Positions 51,655 to 60,672 of a stretch of DNA of 64,000 nt are shown one piece after another. Below the pieces are notes generated by a model. The model saw nothing but the letters and a program-made list of their open reading frames with translations, ran no database searches and was not told where the DNA came from. The DNA comes from Marivita sp046591575 (GTDB lineage Bacteria > Pseudomonadota > Alphaproteobacteria > Rhodobacterales > Rhodobacteraceae), in assembly GCF_046591575.1 (NCBI RefSeq), contig NZ_JBIQWA010000005.1:62001-126000 (forward strand), read 5' to 3'. Both the position numbers and the translations under genes were made by a program. How positions within the stretch are numbered: the stretch's first letter is position 1; each line of letters begins with the position of its first letter.

Positions 51655-53912
51655 TGCCAGATGGTATAACATCGACCGCGCGCGGCAACGGATGGGTCGG
51701 GATTGTTCCAATCCTCTTTTCTGCCGCGCTTTTCGTTTATTTTGTATCCTTGGTGCCAACCATCGCCGTGCCCGAGGTCATTCGCTACGCGATACCGTGG
51801 ATTCCGTCGCTTGGCATCGAATTTGCCTTCCTGGTCGACGGGCTAAGCCTGACATTTTCCCTGCTGATCTCGGGAATTGGCACATTGGTGTTGCTTTACT
51901 CGAACACCTATCTGGCAGGGCACCCGCAATACGCCCGCTTCGCGTTGTTTCTGACCGCGTTCATGGTGTCGATGCTGGGTCTAGTGCTGGCCGATGACCT
52001 GATCCTGCTTTTTGTGTTCTGGGAGCTGACCACCTTTACATCCTACATGCTGATCGGGTTTTCGCATGAGGGCGAAAAAAGCCGCCGCAACGCGTTGCAA
52101 GCCCTGTTTGTCACCGGGGCCGGAGGGCTGGCGTTTTTGGCGGGGCTGATCATGTTGGCCGCAATCACCGGCACGTCCAGCATTTCAGAGATCATCACCA
52201 TGAAGGACGCGCTCAAGGCGCATGCCCTTTACCTTCCGATCCTGATCCTGCTGTTGGCGGGCACATTCACCAAATCGGCGCAGGTGCCGTTCCATTTCTG
52301 GCTTCCCAATGCGATGGCCGCCCCTACCCCGGTCAGCGCGTTCCTGCACTCTGCCACGATGGTCAAAGCGGGCGTGTATGTCATGGCCCGGATGCATCCG
52401 GCAATGTCCGGAACGGATGTCTGGCTGTGGACACTGACCATCTTCGGAGCCATCACCGCAGTTTTTGCAAGCTTCCTGTCGCTTCGGCAAACGGACCTGA
52501 AACAAGCCCTGGCGTACACGACCCTCATGGCGCTGGGAACGTTGACCTTGTTTCTGGGTCAGGAATCCGGCTACGCGATGACGGCGTTTGCGACGTTTCT
52601 GATTGTGCACTCGCTTTATAAAGCATCGCTTTTCCTGATCGTCGGTTGCATCGACAAGGCCACTGGCACGCGCGAAACCGATCAACTGGGCGGGTTGTCT
52701 CGGGTGATGCCGATCACCACGATTGCGGCGGCGATTGCCGCCATGTCGATGGCCGGGTTTCCGCCATTCCTTGGGTTTATCGGCAAAGAGCTGAAATATG
52801 CCGGGGCCATTGCGGTGGCATCAGAGCCTATTCTGGTCGCGGGGGCCGTACTTTTAGCGAATGCGCTGATGCTGGCGGTGGCGGGTGTTGTGGCGTTCCG
52901 ACCGTTCTGGCGCGGCAGCGTTCCCGCCGGTCAATCCCCCAAAGAGGCCCCTTGGCAAATGCTGGCTGGTCCGGTGATCCTGGCAAGCTTTGGGGCGCTT
53001 TTCGGCATCTACCCTGATCTTCTTCAGACAGCGCTCATCAACCCGATGGTCCTGTCCCTGACCGGAGAGATTGAAGAGGCGAAAGAGCTGACGCTTTGGG
53101 CCGGAGTGAACATCCCGCTTGTTCTCAGCATCGCGACATTTGTGCTGGGCCTGGTCATCTATGCCGTTCATGTCCAGATCCGTTCGGCTCTTATACGGGT
53201 GTTCAACGCCATTCCAAACCTCGATCGGGGATGGGATCAATTCCTGGCCGGACTGAAAAGCTTTGCCGCATGGCAGACCCGGCTTGTTCAGAATGGGAAA
53301 CTGTCCAGCTATATCTACGCCACGTTCCTGACCATCGCGGCAGGCATCCTGTTAACGTTTGGTTATACCGGCCTGCCAAGTATCGCTGTCGATCTGTCGG
53401 ATGTGGAATGGAAACATACGTCCATTGCGCTGCTGATTGCCGCAGGTGCCATGCTGACATTGTTCACCAACTCTCGCATCGCGGCGATTGCGGCATTAGG
53501 TGTTGTCGGGATTGGTATCGCGCTGGTCTTTATCGTGTTCAGCGCACCTGACGTGGCGATCACCCAACTGTTGGTTGAAACGCTGATCGTTGTTCTGGTT
53601 GCCGTGGTCATGCTGCGTTTGCCATCTCTGCCCAAAATCAAATTCCGCCTAAGCCACGCGCTTTTGTCGGGTGCGGTTGGCGCGGCAGTCAGCCTGATCC
53701 TGATTGCGGTTGTTTCGACACCTTTGGATCTGCGCCTGACCGAGTATTTCGAAGCGACAAGCTGGCCTGAAGCCTATGGGCGCAACATCGTGAACGTCAT
53801 CCTCGTGGATTTCCGGGCGCTTGACACATTTGGAGAGATCGCCGTGGTCGTGATTGCTGCGCTGTCAGCTTACGCCCTTTTGCGCACCACCCGCAAAGGA
53901 GATGAAACATGA
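51654..53912 (+). CDS. mrpA: Mrp Na+/H+ antiporter subunit A
   Basis: A 752-residue inner-membrane subunit related to complex I NuoL. Start at ATG 51654, overlapping the Usp stop. The NuoL-like core has FVFWELTTFTSYMLIGFSHEGEKSRRNALQALFVTGAGGLAFLAGLI, QVPFHFWLPNAMAAPTPVSAFLHSATMVKAGVYVMARMHP and the DLKQALAYTTLMALG helix. A C-terminal extension (from about residue 600) includes the MbhD/DUF4040 segment APDVAITQLLVETLIVVLVAVVMLRLP and the MbhE-like end VNVILVDFRALDTFGEIAVVV. Overlaps mrpB by four bases. Confidence 0.95.
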   Translation: MPDGITSTARGNGWVGIVPILFSAALFVYFVSLVPTIAVPEVIRYAIPWIPSLGIEFAFLVDGLSLTFSLLISGIGTLVLLYSNTYLAGHPQYARFALFLTAFMVSMLGLVLADDLILLFVFWELTTFTSYMLIGFSHEGEKSRRNALQALFVTGAGGLAFLAGLIMLAAITGTSSISEIITMKDALKAHALYLPILILLLAGTFTKSAQVPFHFWLPNAMAAPTPVSAFLHSATMVKAGVYVMARMHPAMSGTDVWLWTLTIFGAITAVFASFLSLRQTDLKQALAYTTLMALGTLTLFLGQESGYAMTAFATFLIVHSLYKASLFLIVGCIDKATGTRETDQLGGLSRVMPITTIAAAIAAMSMAGFPPFLGFIGKELKYAGAIAVASEPILVAGAVLLANALMLAVAGVVAFRPFWRGSVPAGQSPKEAPWQMLAGPVILASFGALFGIYPDLLQTALINPMVLSLTGEIEEAKELTLWAGVNIPLVLSIATFVLGLVIYAVHVQIRSALIRVFNAIPNLDRGWDQFLAGLKSFAAWQTRLVQNGKLSSYIYATFLTIAAGILLTFGYTGLPSIAVDLSDVEWKHTSIALLIAAGAMLTLFTNSRIAAIAALGVVGIGIALVFIVFSAPDVAITQLLVETLIVVLVAVVMLRLPSLPKIKFRLSHALLSGAVGAAVSLILIAVVSTPLDLRLTEYFEATSWPEAYGRNIVNVILVDFRALDTFGEIAVVVIAALSAYALLRTTRKGDET

Positions 53913-54328
53913 ACTCCGTGATCCTGCGGGCCGGGACATCCTATCTTGCCGGTCTGCTACTTGTGTTTTCCGTCTACATGATGCTGCGCGGACATAACGA
54001 ACCCGGCGGCGGGTTCATCGGTGGGCTGACAGGGGCCACGGGCTTTGTTCTATATGCCATCGGCTGCAGCGTCGGCGAGGCGCGAAAGGCGCTGCGCGTG
54101 CTGCCGCAAACCATCGCGGTTTGGGGGCTGGGCATTGCCCTTGCCGCCGGATTGTTTGCCGCCGTGTTCGGTGACGCGCTGTTCACCGGGCAATGGCTGT
54201 TCATCGGGGCCACCAACGATGACAAGGGCCTGCCGCTGTCGTCGGTTCTGGTCTTCGACATTGGTGTCTACCTCGTGGTCTTCGGGTCCGTCCTCACCCT
54301 CGTCTTCGCCATGGAGGAGGAAATCTGA
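53909..54328 (+). CDS. mrpB: Mrp antiporter subunit B
   Basis: A 139-residue MnhB-type subunit with about four helices. Seen: SYLAGLLLVFSVYMMLRGHNEPGGGFIGGLTGATGFVLYAIG, the family signature with PGGGFIGGL, and a final SVLVFDIGVYLVVFGSVLTLVFAMEEE. Overlaps mrpA by four bases (ATGA); its last base is the first base of mrpC. Confidence 0.95.
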   Translation: MNSVILRAGTSYLAGLLLVFSVYMMLRGHNEPGGGFIGGLTGATGFVLYAIGCSVGEARKALRVLPQTIAVWGLGIALAAGLFAAVFGDALFTGQWLFIGATNDDKGLPLSSVLVFDIGVYLVVFGSVLTLVFAMEEEI

Positions 54329-54690
54329 TGGAGGTTCTTTTTGCCATAACCATCGGGGTTTTGGTGGCGTCGTCTGTGTATCTGATGCTGTCCAATCACC
54401 TGCTGCGTTTTATCTTTGGGCTGGTTCTGATTTCCAATGCGGCCAACCTGACTATTTTTGTGGCAGGCCGCCTGACCGACGGGGCACCCCCGTTGATCCC
54501 CGAAGGGTCAAATGCGCCGATTGGATTTGTCGCCAACGCCTTGCCTCAGGCTTTGGTCCTGACGGCAATCGTCATCGGCTTTGGTCTGTTTGCCTTTGCG
54601 ATTGTCCTCGTCTTCCGGGCGTGGACATCGTTGAATTCCCTCACGCCGGACGACATGCGTCTTGCCGAACCAGACGAGGCACGTAAGTGA
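54328..54690 (+). CDS. mrpC: Mrp antiporter subunit C
   Basis: A 120-residue NuoK-like subunit with three helices: LFAITIGVLVASSVYLMLS, LLRFIFGLVLISNAANLTIFVAG and NALPQALVLTAIVIGFGLFAFAIVLVFRAW. The PLIPEG...PQALVLTAIVIGF pattern is diagnostic for MrpC. Starts on the last base of mrpB and overlaps mrpD by four bases. Confidence 0.95.
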   Translation: MEVLFAITIGVLVASSVYLMLSNHLLRFIFGLVLISNAANLTIFVAGRLTDGAPPLIPEGSNAPIGFVANALPQALVLTAIVIGFGLFAFAIVLVFRAWTSLNSLTPDDMRLAEPDEARK

Positions 54691-56183
54691 GCTGGCTTCT
54701 CGCACTTCCTATCGCGATTCCGTTTCTGACCGCAGTCGCAACATTCCTCACCCGCGAAAAATCAGCCGGGCGCTGGATCTCGATCTTCGGGTCTGGCCTG
54801 CTTTTGCTGGCGTCGCTTGTCTTGATGTCAACCGTTCTGCAAGACGGCGTGATCGCAGGCCAGATGGGCGGATGGGCCGCCCCGTTCGGGATCACGCTGG
54901 TGGCGGACCTTTTGTCGGCGGTCATGGTCCTGATCACCGCCATCGTGGCGGTTGCCGTGTCGATCTATGCGTTGGCCGATGTCGACGAAAAGATGGAGCG
55001 TCTTGGCTACCACGCTTTGTTCAACATGCTCATCGCGGGTGTTGTCGGTGCCTTTGTCACCGGTGACCTTTTCAACCTTTATGTTTGGTTCGAGGTGATG
55101 CTGATCGCGTCCTTTGGCCTTCTCGTCCTTGGCGGGCGGCCCGAACAGATCGACGGTGGCGTGAAATATGTGGCGCTGAACCTGATCTCGACGATCATGT
55201 TCCTGACCGGCATCGGCTTGATTTACGGTATGACCGGTACGCTTAACATGGCCGATTTGGCGACAGCTGTGGATGATGCAGACCAGCGCTTGCTGACCAT
55301 TGTTGCGGTGCTGTTTATGATTGCCTTCGGCGTCAAAGCTGCGGTGTTTCCGCTCTTTTTCTGGCTTCCCGCATCTTACCACACTCCGGCTTTTTCGGTG
55401 TCGGCTGTCTTTGCCGGATTGCTGACCAAAGTTGGAGTCTATGCCCTGATCCGCATGTTCACGCTGGTCTTTGATCATGACACCGCGTTTACCCATACGA
55501 TCCTGCTTTGGGTCGCCGGGTTTACCATGGTTGTCGGTGTTCTGGGGGCTGCGGCGCAAAGCGATATGCGCAAGATCCTGTCGTTTCACATCGTCAGCCA
55601 GATTGGCTATATGATCCTTGGTCTTGCACTGTTCACGCCGCTCGCTCTTGTCGGGGCTGTGTTTTATCTTGTTCACCATATCGTGGTAAAAGCGAACCTG
55701 TTCCTGATCGCGGGTGTTGCGCAGCGGATTGCAGGCGCAACAGAGCTTGGCCGCATTGGTGGGCTTTACAAATCAGCCCCTCTTCTGGCGCTGTTTTTTG
55801 TTGTGCCCGCTTTTTCGCTGGCCGGATTTCCGCCCTTGTCGGGGTTTTGGGCCAAGTTCCTGCTGGTGAAAGCGGCGCTCGATATTCAGGCATGGTTTAT
55901 CGCCTTTGTCGCGTTGGCCGTCGGGCTGCTGACGATCTATTCCATGACCAAGATCTGGGCGCAGGCGTTCTGGGAACCCCATCCCGATGGTATTGAGCCG
56001 AAATTGTCTTCGCTGTCGTCGCGGGATCGGGCCGCCTTTCTGATCCCTATCGCTGGATTGGCTGTTCTGACGGTGATCATTGGCACGATGCCCGAGGCAT
56101 TTGTGCAGTTTGCCGAAGCATCCGCGGCGCAATTGCTGGACCCGACCGCCTATATCACCGCAGTTCTGGGAGAGCAGCCATGA
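54687..56183 (+). CDS. mrpD: Mrp antiporter subunit D
   Basis: A 498-residue NuoM/N-like antiporter subunit, about 14 helices, starting at GTG 54687. Seen: LFNLYVWFEVMLIASFGLLVLGG (conserved Glu for proton transport), AVFPLFFWLPASYHTPAFSVSAVFAGLLTKVGVYALIRMF (functional Lys in LLTKVGVY) and AQSDMRKILSFHIVSQIGYMILG. Overlaps mrpC and mrpE by four bases each. Confidence 0.95.
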   Translation: MSWLLALPIAIPFLTAVATFLTREKSAGRWISIFGSGLLLLASLVLMSTVLQDGVIAGQMGGWAAPFGITLVADLLSAVMVLITAIVAVAVSIYALADVDEKMERLGYHALFNMLIAGVVGAFVTGDLFNLYVWFEVMLIASFGLLVLGGRPEQIDGGVKYVALNLISTIMFLTGIGLIYGMTGTLNMADLATAVDDADQRLLTIVAVLFMIAFGVKAAVFPLFFWLPASYHTPAFSVSAVFAGLLTKVGVYALIRMFTLVFDHDTAFTHTILLWVAGFTMVVGVLGAAAQSDMRKILSFHIVSQIGYMILGLALFTPLALVGAVFYLVHHIVVKANLFLIAGVAQRIAGATELGRIGGLYKSAPLLALFFVVPAFSLAGFPPLSGFWAKFLLVKAALDIQAWFIAFVALAVGLLTIYSMTKIWAQAFWEPHPDGIEPKLSSLSSRDRAAFLIPIAGLAVLTVIIGTMPEAFVQFAEASAAQLLDPTAYITAVLGEQP

Positions 56184-56659
56184 ACGCCTTTGGCCTGAAC
56201 CTGATCCTTGCGCTTGCCTGGGTTGCCTTTACCGGCACGGTGTCGTTGACGGGTGTGCTCACGGGCTTTGTCATCGGCTACGGCGCGCTTTGGTTGATCC
56301 AGCCCTTGATTGGCACCAGCACCTATTTCCGGCGCGTCACGGCCTGGATCAAGCTGATTGTGATGTTTCATTACGAGCTGTTTGTCTCAAGCTTCGCGGT
56401 CGCGATGGATGTGCTGACCCCAAGGCACCGGTCCCGTCCAGCCCTGATCGAAGTGCCGCTCGACGTCAAAACCGATGCCGGTATTCTGCTGGTGACAAAC
56501 CTGATCTCTCTGACGCCCGGCACTCTGAGCCTTGATGTCAGCGAAGATCGCAAAACCCTGTTGGTGCATGCCATGTTCGCCGACGACCACGACGCGCTCC
56601 GGCGCAGCCTCAAGGACGGGATGGAGCGTTGGGTCATTGATGCAGTGGAGGACGTATAA
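56180..56659 (+). CDS. mrpE: Mrp antiporter subunit E
   Basis: A 159-residue MnhE-type subunit: two or three N-terminal helices (LILALAWVAFTGTVSLTGVLTGFVIGYGALWLI), then a cytoplasmic domain with PLDVKTDAGILLVTNLISLTPGTLSLDVSEDRKTLLVHAM, the family core. It overlaps mrpD by four bases and mrpF by one base. Confidence 0.95.
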   Translation: MNAFGLNLILALAWVAFTGTVSLTGVLTGFVIGYGALWLIQPLIGTSTYFRRVTAWIKLIVMFHYELFVSSFAVAMDVLTPRHRSRPALIEVPLDVKTDAGILLVTNLISLTPGTLSLDVSEDRKTLLVHAMFADDHDALRRSLKDGMERWVIDAVEDV

Positions 56660-56955
56660 TGGGATCGTTTCTGGAAATCTCGCTTGAACTTGGGTTCATG
56701 CTGATCGTGTTGTCGGTTGTGATTGCCTTTGTCCGATTGGTCAAAGGGCCCAGCCTGCAAGATCGTGTCGTGGCTTTGGATATGATGACCGTATCCATCG
56801 TGGCCTTCTGTGGGCTTGCGGCGATCCGGTACGAAACGTCTGCTTTTATTGACGTAGCCCTCGTGCTTGCGTTGGTCGGCTTTCTTGCGACGGTCGCCTT
56901 GGCGCGCTTTGCCGAGCGCAACACAGCCCGCGCAAAAGAAGGAGGTCCGCAATGA
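56659..56955 (+). CDS. mrpF: Mrp antiporter subunit F
   Basis: A 98-residue three-helix subunit with VRLVKGPSLQDRVVALDMMTVSIVAFCGLAAIRYETSAFIDVALVLALVGFLATVALARF, where the conserved GPSLQDRVVALD motif identifies MrpF. Overlaps mrpG by four bases. Confidence 0.95.
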   Translation: MGSFLEISLELGFMLIVLSVVIAFVRLVKGPSLQDRVVALDMMTVSIVAFCGLAAIRYETSAFIDVALVLALVGFLATVALARFAERNTARAKEGGPQ

Positions 56956-57302
56956 CCGAGACAATTACAGGTCTGCTGATCCTGTCAGGAAGCGGTTTCG
57001 CGGTGATCGGCGCGCTTGGCCTGCTGCGGATGCCGGATGTTTTGATCCGGATGCACGCCTCGACCAAAATCGGAACATTGGCCTGCGGGCTGATCATGGT
57101 CTCTTGCGCTGTCTATTTCGGCACCTCCGAGATCATCATTCGGGCCATCGCGGTCATTTTGTTTCTGCTGCTGACCGCGCCGATTGGCGCGCATATGATC
57201 GGGCGCTCGGTGATTTCAACGGGTGTTGCCCTTTGGAACACCAATGGTGTCGCCAAGGATGATCTGGATGAAAACCTTCCCCTGAAAAACGTCGACACAT
57301 AA
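56952..57302 (+). CDS. mrpG: Mrp antiporter subunit G
   Basis: A 116-residue three-helix subunit: LSGSGFAVIGALGLLRMPDVLIRMHASTKIGTLACGLIMV is the MrpG signature (GLLRxPDxxxRxHAxTK). Last gene of a complete, fully overlapping mrpABCDEFG operon, followed by a bidirectional terminator. Confidence 0.95.
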   Translation: MTETITGLLILSGSGFAVIGALGLLRMPDVLIRMHASTKIGTLACGLIMVSCAVYFGTSEIIIRAIAVILFLLLTAPIGAHMIGRSVISTGVALWNTNGVAKDDLDENLPLKNVDT

Positions 57303-57329
57303 AAAAACCGCCCTTGTCGGGGCGGCTTT
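57301..57329. terminator. Bidirectional terminator between mrpG and hup
   Basis: CCGCCC-TTGTCG-GGGCGG stem-loop. On the minus strand it is followed by TTTTTTT, a strong terminator for the HU gene. On the plus strand the tail is CTTTA, a weaker terminator for mrp. Confidence 0.85.
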
Positions 57330-57360
57330 ACTGTCGTTTTTGGTCGCGTGATGTGCTGGG

Positions 57361-57648
57361 TTACCCGTTGACGCTGTCTTTCAGAGCCTTCGCAATGGTC
57401 ATCTTGACCACCTTGTCCGCGTCTTTCTTGAACTGCTCACCGGTGGCCGGGTTGCGCACCATACGCTCTGGGCGTTCGCGGCAATAAATCTTGCCGACGC
57501 CCGGAAGCGTCACTGCGCCACCGCCGGACACTTCCTTGGTGATGATACCGGTCACTGCGTCCAACGCGGCGCTTGCGGTCTTCTTGTCGCTACCCATCTC
57601 TTCGGCCAGAGCGGCCACAAGCTGGGTCTTTGTCATTGGTTTTGCCAT
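57361..57648 (-). CDS. hup: HU-family DNA-binding protein
   Basis: A 95-residue nucleoid protein: MAKPMTKTQLVAALAEEMGS, helices at the N-terminus, and the beta-arm region GVGKIYCRERPERMVRNPATGEQFKKDADKVVKMTIAKALKDSV, with the RNPxTGE arm-tip motif that intercalates DNA. The start follows AAGGAGACCACGAA. Monocistronic. Confidence 0.95.
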   Translation of the reverse strand: MAKPMTKTQLVAALAEEMGSDKKTASAALDAVTGIITKEVSGGGAVTLPGVGKIYCRERPERMVRNPATGEQFKKDADKVVKMTIAKALKDSVNG

Positions 57649-57833
57649 TTCGTGGTCTCCTTCACTGCCCGATCTTGGGCCACATGGCGGAAAACTAACC
57701 GTATATTGCGGAAGAACACAACGGCTGGTGGCCTAATAACAAGGGATTTTCGCGTCTTTCGGCACTTTTCCACAGGTTTCGCGAGCCAACAGGGCGAAAT
57801 GCAGCTGCGTCATCGCAGATTTCCGAGAATCGG

Positions 57834-59318
57834 TCAGAGAAACGCCGTCTCCTCAAAGCTGCGCAATTTGCGGCTATGGATGCGTTCAAGCGGCATCTCA
57901 CGCAGCTGTTCCATGGCGTGAATGCCGATCATCAGGTGCCGGGCCACCTGTGTTTTGTAGAAATCCGACGCCATGCCAGGAAGTTTCAACTCGCCATGCA
58001 ATGGCTTGTCGCTGACACATAAAAGCGTGCCATAGGGAACACGAAAGCGAAATCCGTTCGCCGCAATTGTCGCGCTTTCCATATCCAGCGCAATGGCGCG
58101 GCTTTGGCTAAGACGCTGCACCGGGCCATGCTGATCCCGCAATTCCCAGTTTCGGTTGTCGACACTGGCCACCGTGCCTGTGCGCATCACACGTTTCTGG
58201 TCGTACCCGTCCAGCTGTGTCTCGGCGGCGACAGCACGTTCAAGGGCAATCTGGATTTCCGCCAGCGCCGGGATCGGCACCCAAACCGGCAGGTCATCAT
58301 CCAGCACGCCATCCTCGCGCAGATAGGCGTGAGCCAGAACAAAATCGCCCAGGCTTTGCGAATTCCGCAATCCGGCGCAATGACCCACCATGATCCAGGC
58401 GTGTGGGCGAAGCACGGCAATATGGTCGGTCGCGGTTTTGGCATTTGACGGCCCGACGCCAATATTCACCAACGTAATGCCCGCCCCGTTTTTGCGCGTC
58501 AGATGATATGTCGGCATCTGCGGCATTTTATCGGCCGCAGGGATCGGCGCGTCGGGATCGGTGATCTCGACATTGCCGGTGCTGACAAAACTGACATAGC
58601 CGCTGTCCGGATCAGCCAGCTGCGCACGGGCATAGGCTTCGAACTCGGCCACGTAGAACTGATAGTTGGTGAACAACACATGGTTCTGAAAATGCTCGGC
58701 ATCGGTCGCGGTGTAATGCGACAGCCGCGCCAGCGAATAATCCACACGTTGGGCTGTGAAAAGCGCCAGCGGCTCTGCCCCGTCTGGTCCGGGTTGGGCA
58801 ACACCGTTGACGATATCGTCATTTGTGGTCGCAAGGTTGGGAACGTCAAACACGTCCCTCAGGATGAAATCGGCCGCACCTTCCTGCGGCACCAGGATCT
58901 CTGGTTCGGTGGCGACGGCGAAATGCACCGGCATCGGCGTTTCGGACACGCGAATTTCAACCGGAACACCGTGGTTTTCGATCAACAGACTTATCTGTTG
59001 TTCCAGATAGGCGCGAAACAAATCCGGGCGGGTGATCGTGGCGGCATGCGTGCCCGGATGCGACACATGGCCGAAACTCAGACGGCTGTCGACCTTGGCA
59101 AAGCTTGTCGTTGTGATCCGAATTTCAGGATAAAACGCGCGATACCGGACACCCGGATGGCCTTGTTGCATCGCAGTCTGGAACGTCTTGCACAGAAAAT
59201 CCGTCGCCATCGTATAAAGCGCACAGAGCCGATCAACAGCGGCTTTCGGGTTATCGAACCGCTCGGGGGCGGATGTATCCGGACTGACGACATCCAAATT
59301 GATCGAACGGTCCTGCAT
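57834..59318 (-). CDS. amn: AMP nucleosidase
   Basis: A 494-residue enzyme cleaving AMP to adenine and ribose 5-phosphate. The N-terminal AMP-nucleosidase domain (RYRAFYPEIRITTTSFAKVDSRLSFGHVSHPGTHAATITRPDLF) is followed by a nucleoside-phosphorylase-fold C-terminus with GAGITLVNIGVGPSNAKTATDHIAVLRPHAWIMVGHCAGLRNSQSLGDFVLAHAYLRED and ALDMESATIAANGFRFRVPYGTLLCVSDKPLHGE. The length and two-domain plan are those of Amn. The start follows AAAAAGGGCATCGT. Confidence 0.95.
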   Translation of the reverse strand: MQDRSINLDVVSPDTSAPERFDNPKAAVDRLCALYTMATDFLCKTFQTAMQQGHPGVRYRAFYPEIRITTTSFAKVDSRLSFGHVSHPGTHAATITRPDLFRAYLEQQISLLIENHGVPVEIRVSETPMPVHFAVATEPEILVPQEGAADFILRDVFDVPNLATTNDDIVNGVAQPGPDGAEPLALFTAQRVDYSLARLSHYTATDAEHFQNHVLFTNYQFYVAEFEAYARAQLADPDSGYVSFVSTGNVEITDPDAPIPAADKMPQMPTYHLTRKNGAGITLVNIGVGPSNAKTATDHIAVLRPHAWIMVGHCAGLRNSQSLGDFVLAHAYLREDGVLDDDLPVWVPIPALAEIQIALERAVAAETQLDGYDQKRVMRTGTVASVDNRNWELRDQHGPVQRLSQSRAIALDMESATIAANGFRFRVPYGTLLCVSDKPLHGELKLPGMASDFYKTQVARHLMIGIHAMEQLREMPLERIHSRKLRSFEETAFL

Positions 59319-59417
59319 ACGATGCCCTTTTTCATTTTTGCCTGCCTGACAGTCAGGTTGACAGGTCCACGGCGCAGGATCAAGCTGCCCGGATCAGCGA
59401 AAGGCACGACACCGCGT

Positions 59418-59837
59418 ATGGACTATGAAACAGTTTCGCCAGAGGCGTTTGGCGCCAGCCTGACGGGGATCGGCCTTAATATCCTCACCCGAGATGTCCG
59501 CGGCCTCTCGGCACAATTGGTCCGGGTTTTTGGAATGACGGCGCATCGCGTCACGGATGATTTCGCCATCATGTCCTACGGCAAGGATGTGTTTCAACTT
59601 CATGCGGATGCGACCTATGCCGAAAACCCGTTGCTGGGTCTGGTGCCTGAAAACCCGCCACGCGGGGCTGGAATTGAAATTCGGCTATACGACACCGATC
59701 CGGACAGCGCCCATGATCTGGCCGACGCCGCGGGCTTTACCGTTCTACAGCCACCAACCAACAAACCGCATGGCCTGCGCGAATGCTATCTGCTTTGCGA
59801 CGATGGCTACGCATGGATTCCGTCTCGCCCGCTATAA
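59418..59837 (+). CDS. VOC (glyoxalase-like) family protein
   Basis: A 139-residue protein starting at ATG 59418 (MDYETVSPEAFG). The frame stays open far upstream, but that part is antisense to amn. It resembles vicinal-oxygen-chelate folds: SLTGIGLNILTRDVRGLSAQLVRVFGMTAHRVTDDFAIMSYGKDVFQLHAD and GAGIEIRLYDTDPDSAHDLADAAGFTVLQPPTNKPHGLRECYLLCDDGYAWIP. Typical of unassigned lyase/isomerase-like VOC proteins. It lies 30 bases ahead of the class II aldolase gene and may be co-transcribed with it. Confidence 0.75.
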   Translation: MDYETVSPEAFGASLTGIGLNILTRDVRGLSAQLVRVFGMTAHRVTDDFAIMSYGKDVFQLHADATYAENPLLGLVPENPPRGAGIEIRLYDTDPDSAHDLADAAGFTVLQPPTNKPHGLRECYLLCDDGYAWIPSRPL

Positions 59838-59867
59838 CGCGCGCCCTTTTTAGTCAGGAGCTCATCA

Positions 59868-60623
59868 ATGACCGTCACGCAATTGGCACCAAATATGGAT
59901 CACTGGCAAGAACGCGTGGATTTGGCTGCAGCGTTTCGCTGGGTGGCACGGCTGAACATGCACGAAGCCGTGGCCAACCATTTCAGCCTGTCCATCAACG
60001 AGGACGGCACGCGGTTCCTGATGAACCCCAACCAGATGCATTTCGCCCGGATCAAGGCAAGCGATCTGATCATTGTCGATGCAAACGACCCCGAGACATT
60101 GAATGGCCCCAACGCGCCGGACCCCACGGCCTGGGGGTTGCATGGCGGATTGCACCGGCATTGCGCCCATGCGCGCTGTGCAATGCATGTTCACTCGATC
60201 CACGCCACTGTTCTGGCTTGTTTGCAGGATCCGAAACTGCCCCCGATCGACCAGAATTGTGCGACCTTTTTCAACCGCTACGTGGTCGACACGCAATATG
60301 GGGGCCTGGCGTTTGAAGAAGAAGGCGAACGCTGCGCACAATTGCTGACCGATCCCAAACAAAAAGTCATGATCATGGGCAATCACGGGGTTATGGTGAT
60401 TGGCGACAGTGTCGCCGATACGTTCAACCGGCTCTATTATTTCGAACGCGCGGCAGAAACCTATATCCGCGCATTGCAAACCGGAATGCCGCTGAATGTG
60501 TTGTCCGATGACATCGCGGAAAAAACCGCGCGGGAACTTGAAACCTATCCCGAACAGGACCTTCGACATCTGGCCGAATTGAAAGCCATTCTGGATGCAG
60601 AAGGGTCAGATTACGCCGCCTGA
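59868..60623 (+). CDS. Class II aldolase/adducin family protein
   Basis: A 251-residue protein of the class II aldolase/adducin fold. Zinc-site motifs are MHVHS (HxH) near residue 106 and GNHGVMVIG near residue 171; NHFSLSINEDGTRFLMNP near the N-terminus is the substrate-phosphate loop region. Related proteins include L-fuculose- and ribulose-phosphate aldolases/epimerases and oxo-tetronate-phosphate decarboxylases, but no sugar-kinase partner is adjacent. Start at ATG 59868, with AGGAGCTCATCA upstream. Confidence 0.85.
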   Translation: MTVTQLAPNMDHWQERVDLAAAFRWVARLNMHEAVANHFSLSINEDGTRFLMNPNQMHFARIKASDLIIVDANDPETLNGPNAPDPTAWGLHGGLHRHCAHARCAMHVHSIHATVLACLQDPKLPPIDQNCATFFNRYVVDTQYGGLAFEEEGERCAQLLTDPKQKVMIMGNHGVMVIGDSVADTFNRLYYFERAAETYIRALQTGMPLNVLSDDIAEKTARELETYPEQDLRHLAELKAILDAEGSDYAA

Positions 60624-60672
60624 GCACAGAAGCCTGCTTGCATTTTTGACGGCCGACCCCAACTGTTAAGCC

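Noticed and set aside
58503..59417. N-terminal extension of the VOC-protein frame
   Set aside because: The frame happens to stay open through the region antisense to amn. The VOC-like protein begins at ATG 59418.
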